64,000 nt of DNA, taken from Cronobacter muytjensii ATCC 51329 (lineage in GTDB: Bacteria; Pseudomonadota; Gammaproteobacteria; Enterobacterales; Enterobacteriaceae). The notes under the pieces are model-generated. The model was not told the origin of the DNA. It saw nothing but the letters and a program-made list of their open reading frames with translations, and did no database searches. The position numbers were made by a program, and so were the translations under genes. Below, in pieces: positions 51,918 to 60,382 of this stretch (positions are counted from its first letter, which is position 1; every line of letters begins with the position of its first letter). The DNA is taken from NCBI RefSeq assembly GCF_001277195.1, contig NZ_CP012268.1, positions 1,426,001-1,490,000 on the forward strand, in the 5' to 3' direction.

Positions 51918-52925
51918 ATGGTATTCACATCCCACGCCCCGATAGCCTCACGGCTGAACATCATAGCGACCGGCAAGGCGCTTCCTGAACAGATAATCAC
52001 ATCGGACGAACTCGACCGCCGCCTCGGCAAGCCCGCCGGCTATGTCGAACGCCGCTCGGGCATTCTGCGACGCCACCACGCCACCCACGATGCCAGCCAG
52101 GCGGCGCTCGCCGCCGCCGCGTTCCACGATGCCTGCCGCCGTCACGCGATCGAACCGGCTTCCATCGATCTGCTCATCTCCGCCTCGGCCATCGCTGTTC
52201 AGGCGCTGCCCTGTTCGGCGGTGCACGTCATGAAAGCGGCGGGATTACCGGCGGGCACGGCGGGGTTCGACGTCAACAGCAGTTGCGTGAGTTTTATCAC
52301 CGCAATGCAGGTGGCTTCAGCGCTGCTGACGAGCGGTAGCTATCGCCGCATCGCCATTGTGGCCGCGGATATCGCCTCGCGTGGCATCGACTGGCAGCAT
52401 GAGGAGTCGTCATTAATATTCGGTGACGGGGCCGCCTGCGCCATCGTCGAGGCAGGGAACGGGCGTGCCGGAATTCTCGCGATGATATCCGAAACCTACC
52501 CGCAGGACAGTGAACTGTGCGAGATCCGCGCCGGCGGGACGCGCAAAAACCCCCGCGCCGGGATGGACGAGAGCGATTTTCTGTTCCATATGCAGGGCAA
52601 AGCGCTGTTCCGCCAGGCCTCGGCGCTGATAGACGGATTCTGGCAGCGGCTGCTCGATGCCGCCGGCCTGACGCTGAATGATATCGCCACCGTGGTGCCG
52701 CATCAGGCGAGTCATCTTTCGCTGGAGCATATGCGCAAGCGCCTGAAGGTGAGGCCGGAGGCGCTGGTGGATATTTACCGGCTGCACGGCAACCAGGTCG
52801 CCGCGTCGGTGCCTACCGCGCTGCACGAGGCGTTTATCACCGGACGTGTGAATCCGGGCGAGCCGGTCATGCTGGTTGGCACTGCCGCAGGCTTAACGCT
52901 GGCCGGTATGGTGCTGCTGCCATGA
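51918..52925 (+). CDS. FabH/OleA-like 3-oxoacyl-(ACP) synthase III family condensing enzyme
   Basis: Thiolase-fold condensing enzyme, predicted to join acyl groups by a Claisen reaction. The ATG at 51,918 gives 335 residues, close to OleA/FabH (317-340); an in-frame ATG at 51,825 precedes the leader hairpin and is rejected. The catalytic triad is clear: C123 (DVNSSCVSFITAM), H262 (VVPHQASHLSLEH; HQAS replaces the HQAN of FabH) and N292 (YRLHGNQVAASVPTAL). The first gene of an eight-gene operon, it overlaps the next gene by ATGA. The substrates are unknown; the neighbours suggest long-chain acyl thioesters. Confidence 0.88.
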   Translation: MVFTSHAPIASRLNIIATGKALPEQIITSDELDRRLGKPAGYVERRSGILRRHHATHDASQAALAAAAFHDACRRHAIEPASIDLLISASAIAVQALPCSAVHVMKAAGLPAGTAGFDVNSSCVSFITAMQVASALLTSGSYRRIAIVAADIASRGIDWQHEESSLIFGDGAACAIVEAGNGRAGILAMISETYPQDSELCEIRAGGTRKNPRAGMDESDFLFHMQGKALFRQASALIDGFWQRLLDAAGLTLNDIATVVPHQASHLSLEHMRKRLKVRPEALVDIYRLHGNQVAASVPTALHEAFITGRVNPGEPVMLVGTAAGLTLAGMVLLP

Positions 52926-53926
52926 AATATCTGGTGACGGGCGCGACCAGCGGATTGGGGCGCAACGCGGTCGAGGTGCTGCTGGCGCAGGGGTGCGCGG
53001 TACGTGCGACCGGACGTGACGCTAACGCGGGCGCCGAACTGGCCGCTCGGGGCGCGGAGTTTGTGCCGCTGGAGCTCGCGCAGGCGGACGACGCGCGGTT
53101 TGACGCGCTGGTGCGCGGCTGCGACGTAGTATGGCACTGCGCGGCGAAATCCTCGCCGTGGGGCAGCGCGCTGGCGTTTCACGCCGTCAACGTCGCCGCC
53201 ACCGGGCGACTGGCCCTGGCCGCCGCGCGCGCAGGCGTCACGCGCTTTATTCATATCTCGACGCCCGCTATCTATTTCGATTTCCGTCATCATCACAATG
53301 TGGATGAACACTACCGGGCGGCCCGTTTCGCCTGCCACTACGCGCGCAGTAAATATGCCGCCGAACAGGCGATTACGGCAGCCGCGCTGCGTTTCCCGCA
53401 CGTCACCTTTGTGATTTTACGTCCGCGCGGGCTGTTCGGCCCGCATGACCGGGTGATTATTCCGCGCCTGCTGCGTCAGCTGGAGGCGGATCGCGGCGTG
53501 CTGCGCCTGCCGCGCGGGGGCGAGGCGCTGCTGGATCTCACCTGGGTCGGCAACGTGGTGCACGCGATGGGACTTGCGACACACCAGCCGGGGCTGACTT
53601 CCGGCGAGGCGTTTAATATCACTAACCAGCAGCCGCAGCGGCTGGTGACGATGCTCGACAGTCTGCTGCGAGAACAGCTCCGGCTTCAGTACCGGGTAGC
53701 GTCGGTGCCCTGGCCGCTGCTTTCTCTCGTGGCGCAGGGGATGGAGCTGCGCGGACGCGTCACCGGCGTTGAACCGCGGCTGACGCGCTACAGCGCAGGC
53801 ACCGTCAGTTTTGATATGACGCTCAATCAGGACAAGGCGATAACCCGTCTCGGCTATCGTCCGCCGGTATCGCTCGAGGACGGCGTGCGCCTCACCGGCG
53901 CATGGCTGCGCGCAAGGAGAGGCTGA
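52922..53926 (+). CDS. NAD(P)-dependent extended SDR (epimerase/3-beta-HSD-like, OleD-like)
   Basis: A 334-residue oxidoreductase. The nucleotide motif TGATSGLG (residues 6-13) is followed by the SDR centre: S113 (ISTPAIYFDF) and the Tyr-Lys pair Y140-K144 (HYARSKYAAEQ). HCAAKSSPWG in the middle and PRGLFGPHDRVIIP near residue 165 fit the 3-beta-HSD/epimerase subgroup, the subgroup to which OleD belongs. A role in reducing a beta-keto product of the preceding condensing enzyme is inferred. Its ATG overlaps the previous stop, and its own stop abuts the next start. Confidence 0.88.
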   Translation: MKYLVTGATSGLGRNAVEVLLAQGCAVRATGRDANAGAELAARGAEFVPLELAQADDARFDALVRGCDVVWHCAAKSSPWGSALAFHAVNVAATGRLALAAARAGVTRFIHISTPAIYFDFRHHHNVDEHYRAARFACHYARSKYAAEQAITAAALRFPHVTFVILRPRGLFGPHDRVIIPRLLRQLEADRGVLRLPRGGEALLDLTWVGNVVHAMGLATHQPGLTSGEAFNITNQQPQRLVTMLDSLLREQLRLQYRVASVPWPLLSLVAQGMELRGRVTGVEPRLTRYSAGTVSFDMTLNQDKAITRLGYRPPVSLEDGVRLTGAWLRARRG

Positions 53927-54733
53927 ATGGCCACTATCACCACGTATGAAACGGGCTACTGTACCCATTTAGGCTGTATCGCGCTAAAAGGCGCGGGGTT
54001 GCGGGTCTGCAAATTCCCGGCCCGCGCGAGCCTTATCGAAGCGGGCGGCAAACGCTGGCTCTGGGATACCGGCTATGCCTCGTGGTTTGACGACCACACC
54101 CGCCGCGGGATCTATCAGATTTATCGGCGCGTCACGCCGGTCTATTTCTCGCCGGAGCAGTCGCTGGTGCGCCAGCTCGCCGCTGTCGGGTATCGCCCGG
54201 GCGATATCGACGCGCTGATCCTCTCGCACTTTCACGCCGATCATATCGCCGGCCTGCGCGATTTCGCGGATTGCCGGTTTATCTGCTCCGGCGAGGGCTG
54301 GGCGCAGACCCGCACGCTGCGCGGGTTTGCCGCGCTGCGCCAGGCGTTCGTGCCGGGTCTTATCCCTGAGCATTTTGAGAGCGCGGTCGCCTTTATCGAG
54401 GGCTTTGAGCGCGTGGCGTTGCCCGCCGCGCTCGCGCCGTTTGAGTCTGGTTATTTATTGCCGCAAAGCAATGGCGAGATCATGCTGGTGCCGTTGCCGG
54501 GCCATGCAGCCGGGCATATCGGCGCGTTCGTGCTGACCGACGACGGCTGGGTGCTGCTGGCTGCCGACGCGGCCTGGTCGCCGGTCAGCTACCGCGAACA
54601 GCGCGGCCCCTCGCGGCTTGCGAATCTGGTCATTGCCGACCCGGCGGCGGCCTCGCGCACGCTCGATTTACTGCATCAGCTCTGGCGCGGCGGCAACGCG
54701 GAGATCCGCCTCGCGCATGAGGGCGACCTGTGA
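53927..54733 (+). CDS. Metallo-beta-lactamase-fold hydrolase
   Basis: A 268-residue hydrolase. Zinc ligands H101, H103, D105 and H106 (SHFHADHIAGLRD), H193 (LPGHAAGHIGAF) and D214 (LAADAAWSPV) are all present, and a late histidine lies in LAHEGDL. The closest broad family is that of lactonases and thioesterases of the lactamase fold (AHL lactonase-like). In the operon it could hydrolyse an acyl thioester, a lactone or a beta-lactone; which one is inference. No signal peptide. It abuts the SDR gene and overlaps the next one (GTGA). Confidence 0.85.
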   Translation: MATITTYETGYCTHLGCIALKGAGLRVCKFPARASLIEAGGKRWLWDTGYASWFDDHTRRGIYQIYRRVTPVYFSPEQSLVRQLAAVGYRPGDIDALILSHFHADHIAGLRDFADCRFICSGEGWAQTRTLRGFAALRQAFVPGLIPEHFESAVAFIEGFERVALPAALAPFESGYLLPQSNGEIMLVPLPGHAAGHIGAFVLTDDGWVLLAADAAWSPVSYREQRGPSRLANLVIADPAAASRTLDLLHQLWRGGNAEIRLAHEGDL

Positions 54734-56016
54734 ATAAGCTCGCCATGCTCTGGCACTATTTCCGCGTGCGGCGCATGCGGTTTCGCAGCCGCGAGGCGCT
54801 GGCGCGTCACCAGACGCGACAACTGCAGCGTTTTGCCACGCGCGTGCTGGCGAAAAGCCCGTGGTTTCGGCGCTACCGTATGCTGCCGTTCAGCGAATGG
54901 CCGACCATGGATAAAGCGCTGATGATGGCCCATTTCGATGAGATGAACACCGCCGGGCTTAAGGCAGACGCAGTAATGGCGTGCGCGCTGCAAAGCGAGA
55001 ACGAAAGAAATTTTGCCCCAACGGTGGGCCGCTACAGCGTGGGGCTGTCGAGCGGTACGTCGGGACGGCGCGGTCTTTTTGCCGTCGGCCCCGAAGAGCA
55101 GGCGCTGTGGGCCGGGGCGATGCTCGCGAAAATGCTGCCCGATGGCCTGTTCGCTGGCGAGCGGGTGGCGCTCTTTTTACGCGCTGACAATAACCTCTAT
55201 CAGAGCGTCAACAGCCGCTGGCTGAGCCTCACGTTTTACGATCTCTTTGTCCCCTTCGACACGTTGCTGGCTCGCCTCGAGGCCGAGGCGCCGTCGATTA
55301 TCGTCGCGCCTGCGCAGGTGCTGCGCGCCCTGGCGCTGGCGGTACAGGCAGGCAAGCTGAACGTGACGCCCAAAAAAGTGATTTCGGTCGCCGAAGTGCT
55401 CGATCCGCAAGACCGTGCGCTGCTGGCGCAGGTGTTCCCTTCGGTCGGCGAGGTCTATCAGGCGACGGAAGGATTTCTCGCCGCCACCTGCGCGCACGGT
55501 GTGCTGCACCTGAACGAAGCGTTTCTCGTGGTGGAAAAAGCGTGGCTCGACGACCACCGTTTCGTGCCGGTGATCACCGACTTCACCCGCACCACGCAGC
55601 CCATCGTGCGCTACCGGCTGGACGATATCCTGGTGGCGCGCGACGCGCCGTGCCCCTGCGGCGATCCGTCGCTGGCGCTGGCCCGCATTGAAGGGCGTCA
55701 GGACGATCAACTGCTGCTGCCGGACGGGCAGGGCGGCCAGCGTGTTATCTTCGGCGATCTCTGCAACCGGGCGCTGGCGCGCGTGCTGCCCCTGACGGCG
55801 GATTTCCGGCTTATCCAGCACGGCGAAGCGCACCTCACGCTTATGGCAGAGGCGGACGAGGCGCAGCGGGCAGCGGCACAGTCAGCCCTGATCGCACTGT
55901 TTGAACAGCAGGGCGTGGCGTGCGAGCTTCTGCGCTGGACGCATCACGCGAGCCTGCCGCCCGCTACGCCAGGCGCGAAACGGCGGCGCATTCTGCGCGT
56001 CAGGGAGACGAGATGA
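54730..56016 (+). CDS. PaaK/F390-synthetase-like adenylate-forming enzyme
   Basis: A 428-residue enzyme related to phenylacetate-CoA ligase and the F390 synthetase group. The AMP-binding loop is SSGTSGRRG (residues 107-115), the second motif is YQATEGF, then RYRLDDI and PCPCGDP with the two close cysteines (as in PaaK enzymes). The C-terminal domain (about 320-425) is the smaller lid. It uses a GTG start overlapping the preceding stop. It should activate a carboxylic acid as an adenylate, here perhaps a hydroxy-acid made by the condensing enzyme and SDR. Confidence 0.85.
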   Translation: MNKLAMLWHYFRVRRMRFRSREALARHQTRQLQRFATRVLAKSPWFRRYRMLPFSEWPTMDKALMMAHFDEMNTAGLKADAVMACALQSENERNFAPTVGRYSVGLSSGTSGRRGLFAVGPEEQALWAGAMLAKMLPDGLFAGERVALFLRADNNLYQSVNSRWLSLTFYDLFVPFDTLLARLEAEAPSIIVAPAQVLRALALAVQAGKLNVTPKKVISVAEVLDPQDRALLAQVFPSVGEVYQATEGFLAATCAHGVLHLNEAFLVVEKAWLDDHRFVPVITDFTRTTQPIVRYRLDDILVARDAPCPCGDPSLALARIEGRQDDQLLLPDGQGGQRVIFGDLCNRALARVLPLTADFRLIQHGEAHLTLMAEADEAQRAAAQSALIALFEQQGVACELLRWTHHASLPPATPGAKRRRILRVRETR

Positions 56017-56630
56017 ACGAGACTTGCTGTCGCCTGAAGGCGCTGTTGTTGGGCTGGGGAAGCGTCGGTGTGGTCTACGCCGCGACCGACGTGTTACAGC
56101 GTGCCGGGTATAAGCTGCCGCCGATGTGGGTCGATATGCTGATGGATTTCTCGCCGTCCGCCATCTGGCTCTATCTGTCGTTTTTTATCCTCATCCCGCT
56201 GGGCTACTTCCTGACGCCGCTGTCGCAGGTGAAGTGCCTGATGCGCGCCACTCAGCTGGCCGCGCTGTTCGCTGGCGCTATTTATCTCGCCTGGCCGAGC
56301 ACGATGGATTATCCGACGGTCAGCGGCGAGGGCGTGAGCGTCGATATGCTGCGCCTGCTGCTGGCGGTGGATTCGCCGCAAAACTGTTTTCCGTCGCTGC
56401 ACATGGCGTTGACCCTGCTGATGGTCTGGGGCATCAGCCAGCGTGGGCAGTGGCACTATACGCTCGGCGCGATGATATGGGGCGCGGCGATTGCGGTCTC
56501 CATTTTGCAGCTGCGTCGGCATCTCTTTATCGATCTTCTCGGGGGAACGGCGCTTGCCCTGCTGGCGGGCGCGCTGGCCGTGAAAATAACGACCCGTCGG
56601 GTTACGCAGAAGGCGTTGCGCCATGAATGA
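56013..56630 (+). CDS. PAP2-superfamily membrane phosphatase-like protein
   Basis: A 205-residue membrane protein starting at 56,013 (MNETCCRLKALLL). It has about five to six hydrophobic segments. The second PAP2 block is CFPSLHM (PSLH at 127-130) and the third is RRHLFID (H170 and D174), separated by membrane helices. The first block (KxxxxxxRP) is not evident, so this looks like the AUR1/IPC-synthase-like arm of PAP2. A lipid phosphatase or a lipid head-group transferase is plausible. ATGA overlap with the gene before; its last 8 bases overlap the next start. Confidence 0.8.
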   Translation: MNETCCRLKALLLGWGSVGVVYAATDVLQRAGYKLPPMWVDMLMDFSPSAIWLYLSFFILIPLGYFLTPLSQVKCLMRATQLAALFAGAIYLAWPSTMDYPTVSGEGVSVDMLRLLLAVDSPQNCFPSLHMALTLLMVWGISQRGQWHYTLGAMIWGAAIAVSILQLRRHLFIDLLGGTALALLAGALAVKITTRRVTQKALRHE

Positions 56631-57741
56631 ATTAACGCTGCCCATCGTGGTGATGCTGGCGCTGGTTTTCGGCGAGGCGCTGCTGGTGAAATGGCGCGGC
56701 AAAGAGACCGTCAACTGGCGCGATGTGGTGTTTAACGTCAACTCCGGGCAGATGATGCTGTGGCTGTTTCGCGGCCTCGAAGTGCTCTGCTATGGCCAGG
56801 TGTCGCGTACCGCGAGCCTGGATTTGTTTGCGGATCTCCCTGCGGCGGCAGTGTGGGCGTTCGCCTTTATCGCCTGGGATTTCGGTTTTTACTGGCTACA
56901 CCGTCTGCATCATCAGTGGCCGCTGCTGTGGGCGGTACACAGCGTTCATCACCACGGCGAGCACTATAACCTGTCGCTTGGCGTGCGAAATTCATGGTAC
57001 TCGTCGCTCACTTCGATACCGTTTTTCCTGCTGCTGGCGGTCGCGGGCGTGCCGCTGACGGTATTTCTGGCGGTCTCCATTATCCATTACAGCATCCAGT
57101 TTTTTAACCATAACGCGTTTACCGGGCGACTCGGCTTCCTGGAGCGGCTGTTTGTGACACCGTCACATCATCGGGTGCATCACCTGCGCGAGCGCCGTTT
57201 TGCCAACAGCAATTACGGCGGCACATTGATCCTGTGGGATAAGCTGTTTGGCTCCTTTACACGTCAGCCGCCTGCGCGCGACGAGCATCACTACGGCGTA
57301 AAAGGCTATACCGCCTCCGCGAACCCGCTGCGCGAGAGCAACGCGCCATTTGCCCGCCTGCTCGGCCTGCGACTGACGCCGCCCGCCGTCAGGCCCGGCC
57401 CCGCGCCGCAGATTATCGTTAGCGGCACGCTGCTGCTGTTTATCCCGGTTATCGGTTATATCCAGCGTTACGGGTATGGCTACGACGATATCGGCAGGGA
57501 ACAGACGGCGCTGTTTGTGCTGCTGGTGGCCGCGTCGGTGGCGCTTGGGCTGCTCTGCGACGGACGTCGCGGGAGCCGCGTTGGCTGGGCGACGGTCACG
57601 TGCCTGATGCCGCTGCTGTGTCTGTACGGCTTTGGCTGGCAGTCCATTATCTGGCAGATAAGCCTGCCGGCGCTGGCGCTCCACGGCCTGCTGGTGCTGC
57701 TGATGGGCGGTGTGAAAACGAGGGCGGTGCGTCATGGCTAA
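56623..57741 (+). CDS. Sterol desaturase/fatty acid hydroxylase family protein
   Basis: A 372-residue di-iron membrane oxygenase. The three histidine clusters are H93-H97 (WLHRLHHQ), H106-H111 (HSVHHHGEHYN) and H182-H187 (SHHRVHHLRER). At least four membrane helices surround them. The C-terminal third (about 250-372) adds hydrophobic helices (IIVSGTLLLFIPVIGYI, ALFVLLVAASVALGLLC), making it longer than a simple hydroxylase. Predicted to hydroxylate or otherwise oxidise an alkyl chain. Overlaps both neighbours by 8 bases. Confidence 0.88.
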   Translation: MNELTLPIVVMLALVFGEALLVKWRGKETVNWRDVVFNVNSGQMMLWLFRGLEVLCYGQVSRTASLDLFADLPAAAVWAFAFIAWDFGFYWLHRLHHQWPLLWAVHSVHHHGEHYNLSLGVRNSWYSSLTSIPFFLLLAVAGVPLTVFLAVSIIHYSIQFFNHNAFTGRLGFLERLFVTPSHHRVHHLRERRFANSNYGGTLILWDKLFGSFTRQPPARDEHHYGVKGYTASANPLRESNAPFARLLGLRLTPPAVRPGPAPQIIVSGTLLLFIPVIGYIQRYGYGYDDIGREQTALFVLLVAASVALGLLCDGRRGSRVGWATVTCLMPLLCLYGFGWQSIIWQISLPALALHGLLVLLMGGVKTRAVRHG

Positions 57742-58825
57742 GGCATTGCCTCCACTGCGTTTCAGCGAGGCGCAGGAAAGCGCGTTTCATCAGGCGCTAC
57801 AACGGCAGGCGTATCGTTACCTCAAAGATCGCGGCGATCATCGCTTCGCCAACCGTCGGGCGATTGTCAAAGCGGCGCTGATCCTGCTGGCGGCCATCGT
57901 CAGTTACAGCCTGGCGCTGCGCGCCTCGCAGCCGCTGGCTTTTATGGCGGGCTACGCGGCGTTTGCTGTGCTGATGATGTGGCTGAATATCGACGTCAAC
58001 CACGACGCCTCGCACCACACGTTTGCCCGCCGCCGCGTGCTGAATGCCGTTATCAGCCGGGCGGTGACGCTCTCCACGGGCATTGAACCGGTCTACTGGC
58101 GCGTACGTCACGTCAGCTTTCACCACCGCTACGCCAATATCGAACGCTACGATCTGGATACCGAAGAAAACGGGATTTTCCGCCAGACGCCGTTTCAACG
58201 CTGGCGCGGGTGGATGCGTTGGCAGCATCTCTACTGGCCGCTGGTCGCGGCGTTATCCCTGAGCTGGGTTGGCGTCGTGTTTGACTGGGCCGACAGGCTC
58301 GGGCGCACGCCGCTGCGCGCGGAGCGCCTGCTGCCGGGCGCGGCGGGCTGGGGGGCGTTTATTTTCAGCAAGCTCGGCCACCTGGCGCTGATGCTCGGTC
58401 TGCCGGTGCTGATGGGGCATCACGTCTGGCTGGTGCTCGGCATCTATCTGCTGGTGCAGATGTGTACGTCGCTGATGGTGGTGTTTTTGCTGCTGGGCAC
58501 GCACTGGGCCGATGCAGCGTTTTATGAGGCGCCGGAAGGCGAGCAACAGGTGGTGGCGCACGGCTGGTATCACCATAATTTCACCACCGCTTGTGACTGG
58601 CGCACGCCCCGGCGCTGGCAGGAGATGTTTACCGGCGGATTAAATTATCATCTGACGCACCATCTGTTCCCCGGCTGGCACCATCGTCATTACCCGGCGC
58701 TCGCACGAATTATCGGCGAGCAGGCGGCGGAGCACGGGCTGCCGTATCGCTGTATCAGCTATGGCGAGCTGCGGGCCGCCCAGCGGGCGTTTTTGCGCCA
58801 GATGGGACGTGCGCATGTCGCATAA
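57734..58825 (+). CDS. Membrane fatty-acid desaturase (first copy)
   Basis: A 363-residue di-iron desaturase. The histidine boxes are H90-H95 (NHDASHHTF, HX3HH), H126-H131 (RHVSFHHRYAN) and a third near residue 300 (NYHLTHHLFPGWHHRHYP). Membrane segments lie around 48-62, 70-85 and in the middle (about 200-240). It introduces a double bond into acyl or alkyl chains; substrate not predictable. Its last 11 bases overlap the next gene, which is a related desaturase. Confidence 0.9.
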   Translation: MAKALPPLRFSEAQESAFHQALQRQAYRYLKDRGDHRFANRRAIVKAALILLAAIVSYSLALRASQPLAFMAGYAAFAVLMMWLNIDVNHDASHHTFARRRVLNAVISRAVTLSTGIEPVYWRVRHVSFHHRYANIERYDLDTEENGIFRQTPFQRWRGWMRWQHLYWPLVAALSLSWVGVVFDWADRLGRTPLRAERLLPGAAGWGAFIFSKLGHLALMLGLPVLMGHHVWLVLGIYLLVQMCTSLMVVFLLLGTHWADAAFYEAPEGEQQVVAHGWYHHNFTTACDWRTPRRWQEMFTGGLNYHLTHHLFPGWHHRHYPALARIIGEQAAEHGLPYRCISYGELRAAQRAFLRQMGRAHVA

Positions 58826-59915
58826 CTCGCCGCCGCGCGCGGAAGGCCGCGACCGGGCGCTGCATAAGGCGTTTCGCACCGCCTGCCAGCGCTACCTGGC
58901 GGCGCGGCGCGATCACCGGTTCGCCGACAGGGGAATGTGGTTAAAGCTCGCGTTTCTCACGCTGGGTTGTGCGCTGTGCTATCTGTTGTGCCTCTCCCGG
59001 TCGGACCTTAGCGGTTACGCGCTCTGCTATTTCGGGTTTATCTTTTTCGCCATGATGCTGGTGGTGAATGTGCTGCACGACGCCAGCCATAACGCGTTTT
59101 GCCGCACTGCGGCGGCGAACGCCTGGCTTGGCCGCGTTATCAGCCTGCCGCTGGGCCTTGATGCTGATAGCTGGCAGGTGCGGCACGTACAGTTTCATCA
59201 CCCGTACACCAATATTCAGGGCTACGACCCGGATATCGAAGAGAATGGCGTGCTCTGCCAGACGCCGTTTCAGCGCTGGAAACCTGTCATGCGCTTTCAG
59301 CATCTTTACTGGCCGCTGGTGGCGGCGCTGACATTCCCGTGGTACGCCTGGTGGATGGACTGGCGCGACCGGCTTGGCAACACGCCTTTCACATGTCATT
59401 TGCCCCGGCAGGGCGCGGGTGGCGCGGGGCTGTTTCTGCTGCTGAAAGGCGCGCATTTTCTGCTGGCGCTGGGCGTGCCGGCGCTGTGCATGGCTGGTCA
59501 GATCCCGTTCATCACCCTGTTGTGCGTTTATCTGGCAAGCCAGATGCTGGTCTCAGCGCTGTTTGTCTCGCTGCTTATCGGCACTCACTGGGCGAAAGGC
59601 CACTTTTACCCGACGCCGGAAAAAAACGCGGTGTCGCAAAGTCCCTATCATCACGCGTTCGCCACGACCTTTGACTGGGGCGCAAAGCCGCGGCTGCTGG
59701 GCTACTGGCTCGGCGGGCTGAATTTGCACCTGACGCATCATCTGTTTCCCGACTGGAGCCACCGTCATTTTTCGGCGTTGAGCGCTATCATCGGCGACGT
59801 AGCGCGCGAACACGGGCTGACGTATCAGATCTTGTCGGTGCGTGATCTGCTGCGGTTGCAGCGGCGGCATTTAAAGCGGATGGGCGTGAAACCGGAGAAA
59901 AACCGCCGCCGGTAA
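58815..59915 (+). CDS. Membrane fatty-acid desaturase (second, paralogous copy)
   Basis: A 366-residue desaturase similar to the preceding one (shared pattern RRDHRFADRG/KDRGDHRFANRR near the start, HX3HH boxes and the same end region). The start is at 58,815, inside the previous gene; the upstream frame is its 3' end. Boxes are H88-H92 (LHDASHNAF), H123-H128 (RHVQFHHPYTN) and HLTHHLFPDWSHRHF. A tandem duplication is likely. It is the last gene of the operon; its stop lies in a GC-rich hairpin (CCGCCGCC-N7-GGCGGCGG, 59,903-59,925) before the convergent yoaB. Confidence 0.9.
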   Translation: MSHNSPPRAEGRDRALHKAFRTACQRYLAARRDHRFADRGMWLKLAFLTLGCALCYLLCLSRSDLSGYALCYFGFIFFAMMLVVNVLHDASHNAFCRTAAANAWLGRVISLPLGLDADSWQVRHVQFHHPYTNIQGYDPDIEENGVLCQTPFQRWKPVMRFQHLYWPLVAALTFPWYAWWMDWRDRLGNTPFTCHLPRQGAGGAGLFLLLKGAHFLLALGVPALCMAGQIPFITLLCVYLASQMLVSALFVSLLIGTHWAKGHFYPTPEKNAVSQSPYHHAFATTFDWGAKPRLLGYWLGGLNLHLTHHLFPDWSHRHFSALSAIIGDVAREHGLTYQILSVRDLLRLQRRHLKRMGVKPEKNRRR

Positions 59916-59932
59916 CGGGCGGCGGCAGGGCA

Positions 59933-60277
59933 TTACACTGCGGCGATAATTTTGATTTCGACTTTATAACGCGGGTTCATCAGACGCGCCTGCACCGTGC
60001 AGCGCACCGGCGCGGAGCCTGCCACAACCCATTCATCCCACGCTTTGTTCATCAGCGCGAAATCATCGCCATCGGCAAGGAAAATCGTGGCGTCGAGAAT
60101 GCGCGATTTGTCGCTGCCCTGGGCGGTTAACAGCGTGTCGATTTGCGCGAGCGTATTCGCGGTTTGCTCATAAGCGTCGCCGTCCAGGTTTTCCGGTACG
60201 CCGGTGTAGTAAATCGTCTGGTTGTGGATCACCGCGTCAGACCAACGGTCTGCGGGATCGATACGCTTGATTGTCAT
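59933..60277 (-). CDS. yoaB: RidA-family protein YoaB
   Basis: A 114-residue protein of the Rid (YjgF/YER057c/UK114) family. Its family members deaminate reactive enamines and imines; the exact substrate of YoaB is not known. The start at 60,277 (MTIKRIDPADRWSDAV) agrees with the E. coli protein; the longer frame (to 60,337) does not. TPP-like ends NPRYKVEIKIIAAV and VRCTVQARLMNP (active-site Arg region) are visible. Divergent from yoaA. Confidence 0.94.
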   Translation of the reverse strand: MTIKRIDPADRWSDAVIHNQTIYYTGVPENLDGDAYEQTANTLAQIDTLLTAQGSDKSRILDATIFLADGDDFALMNKAWDEWVVAGSAPVRCTVQARLMNPRYKVEIKIIAAV

Positions 60278-60382
60278 CGCTGTTCCTTTTCCTGTTGTAT
60301 TCAGCCGCCTGCAAGCCTGCCATATTGTGCGCCGCACGTCATCTCTTCGGCTGGCTAAAGTGCCGCCTCCCTGACATAATCA

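Noticed and set aside
51918..59915. Carotenoid or aryl polyene cluster
   Set aside because: No phytoene synthase, phytoene desaturase, ketosynthase pairs, or carrier proteins are present, so neither product fits.
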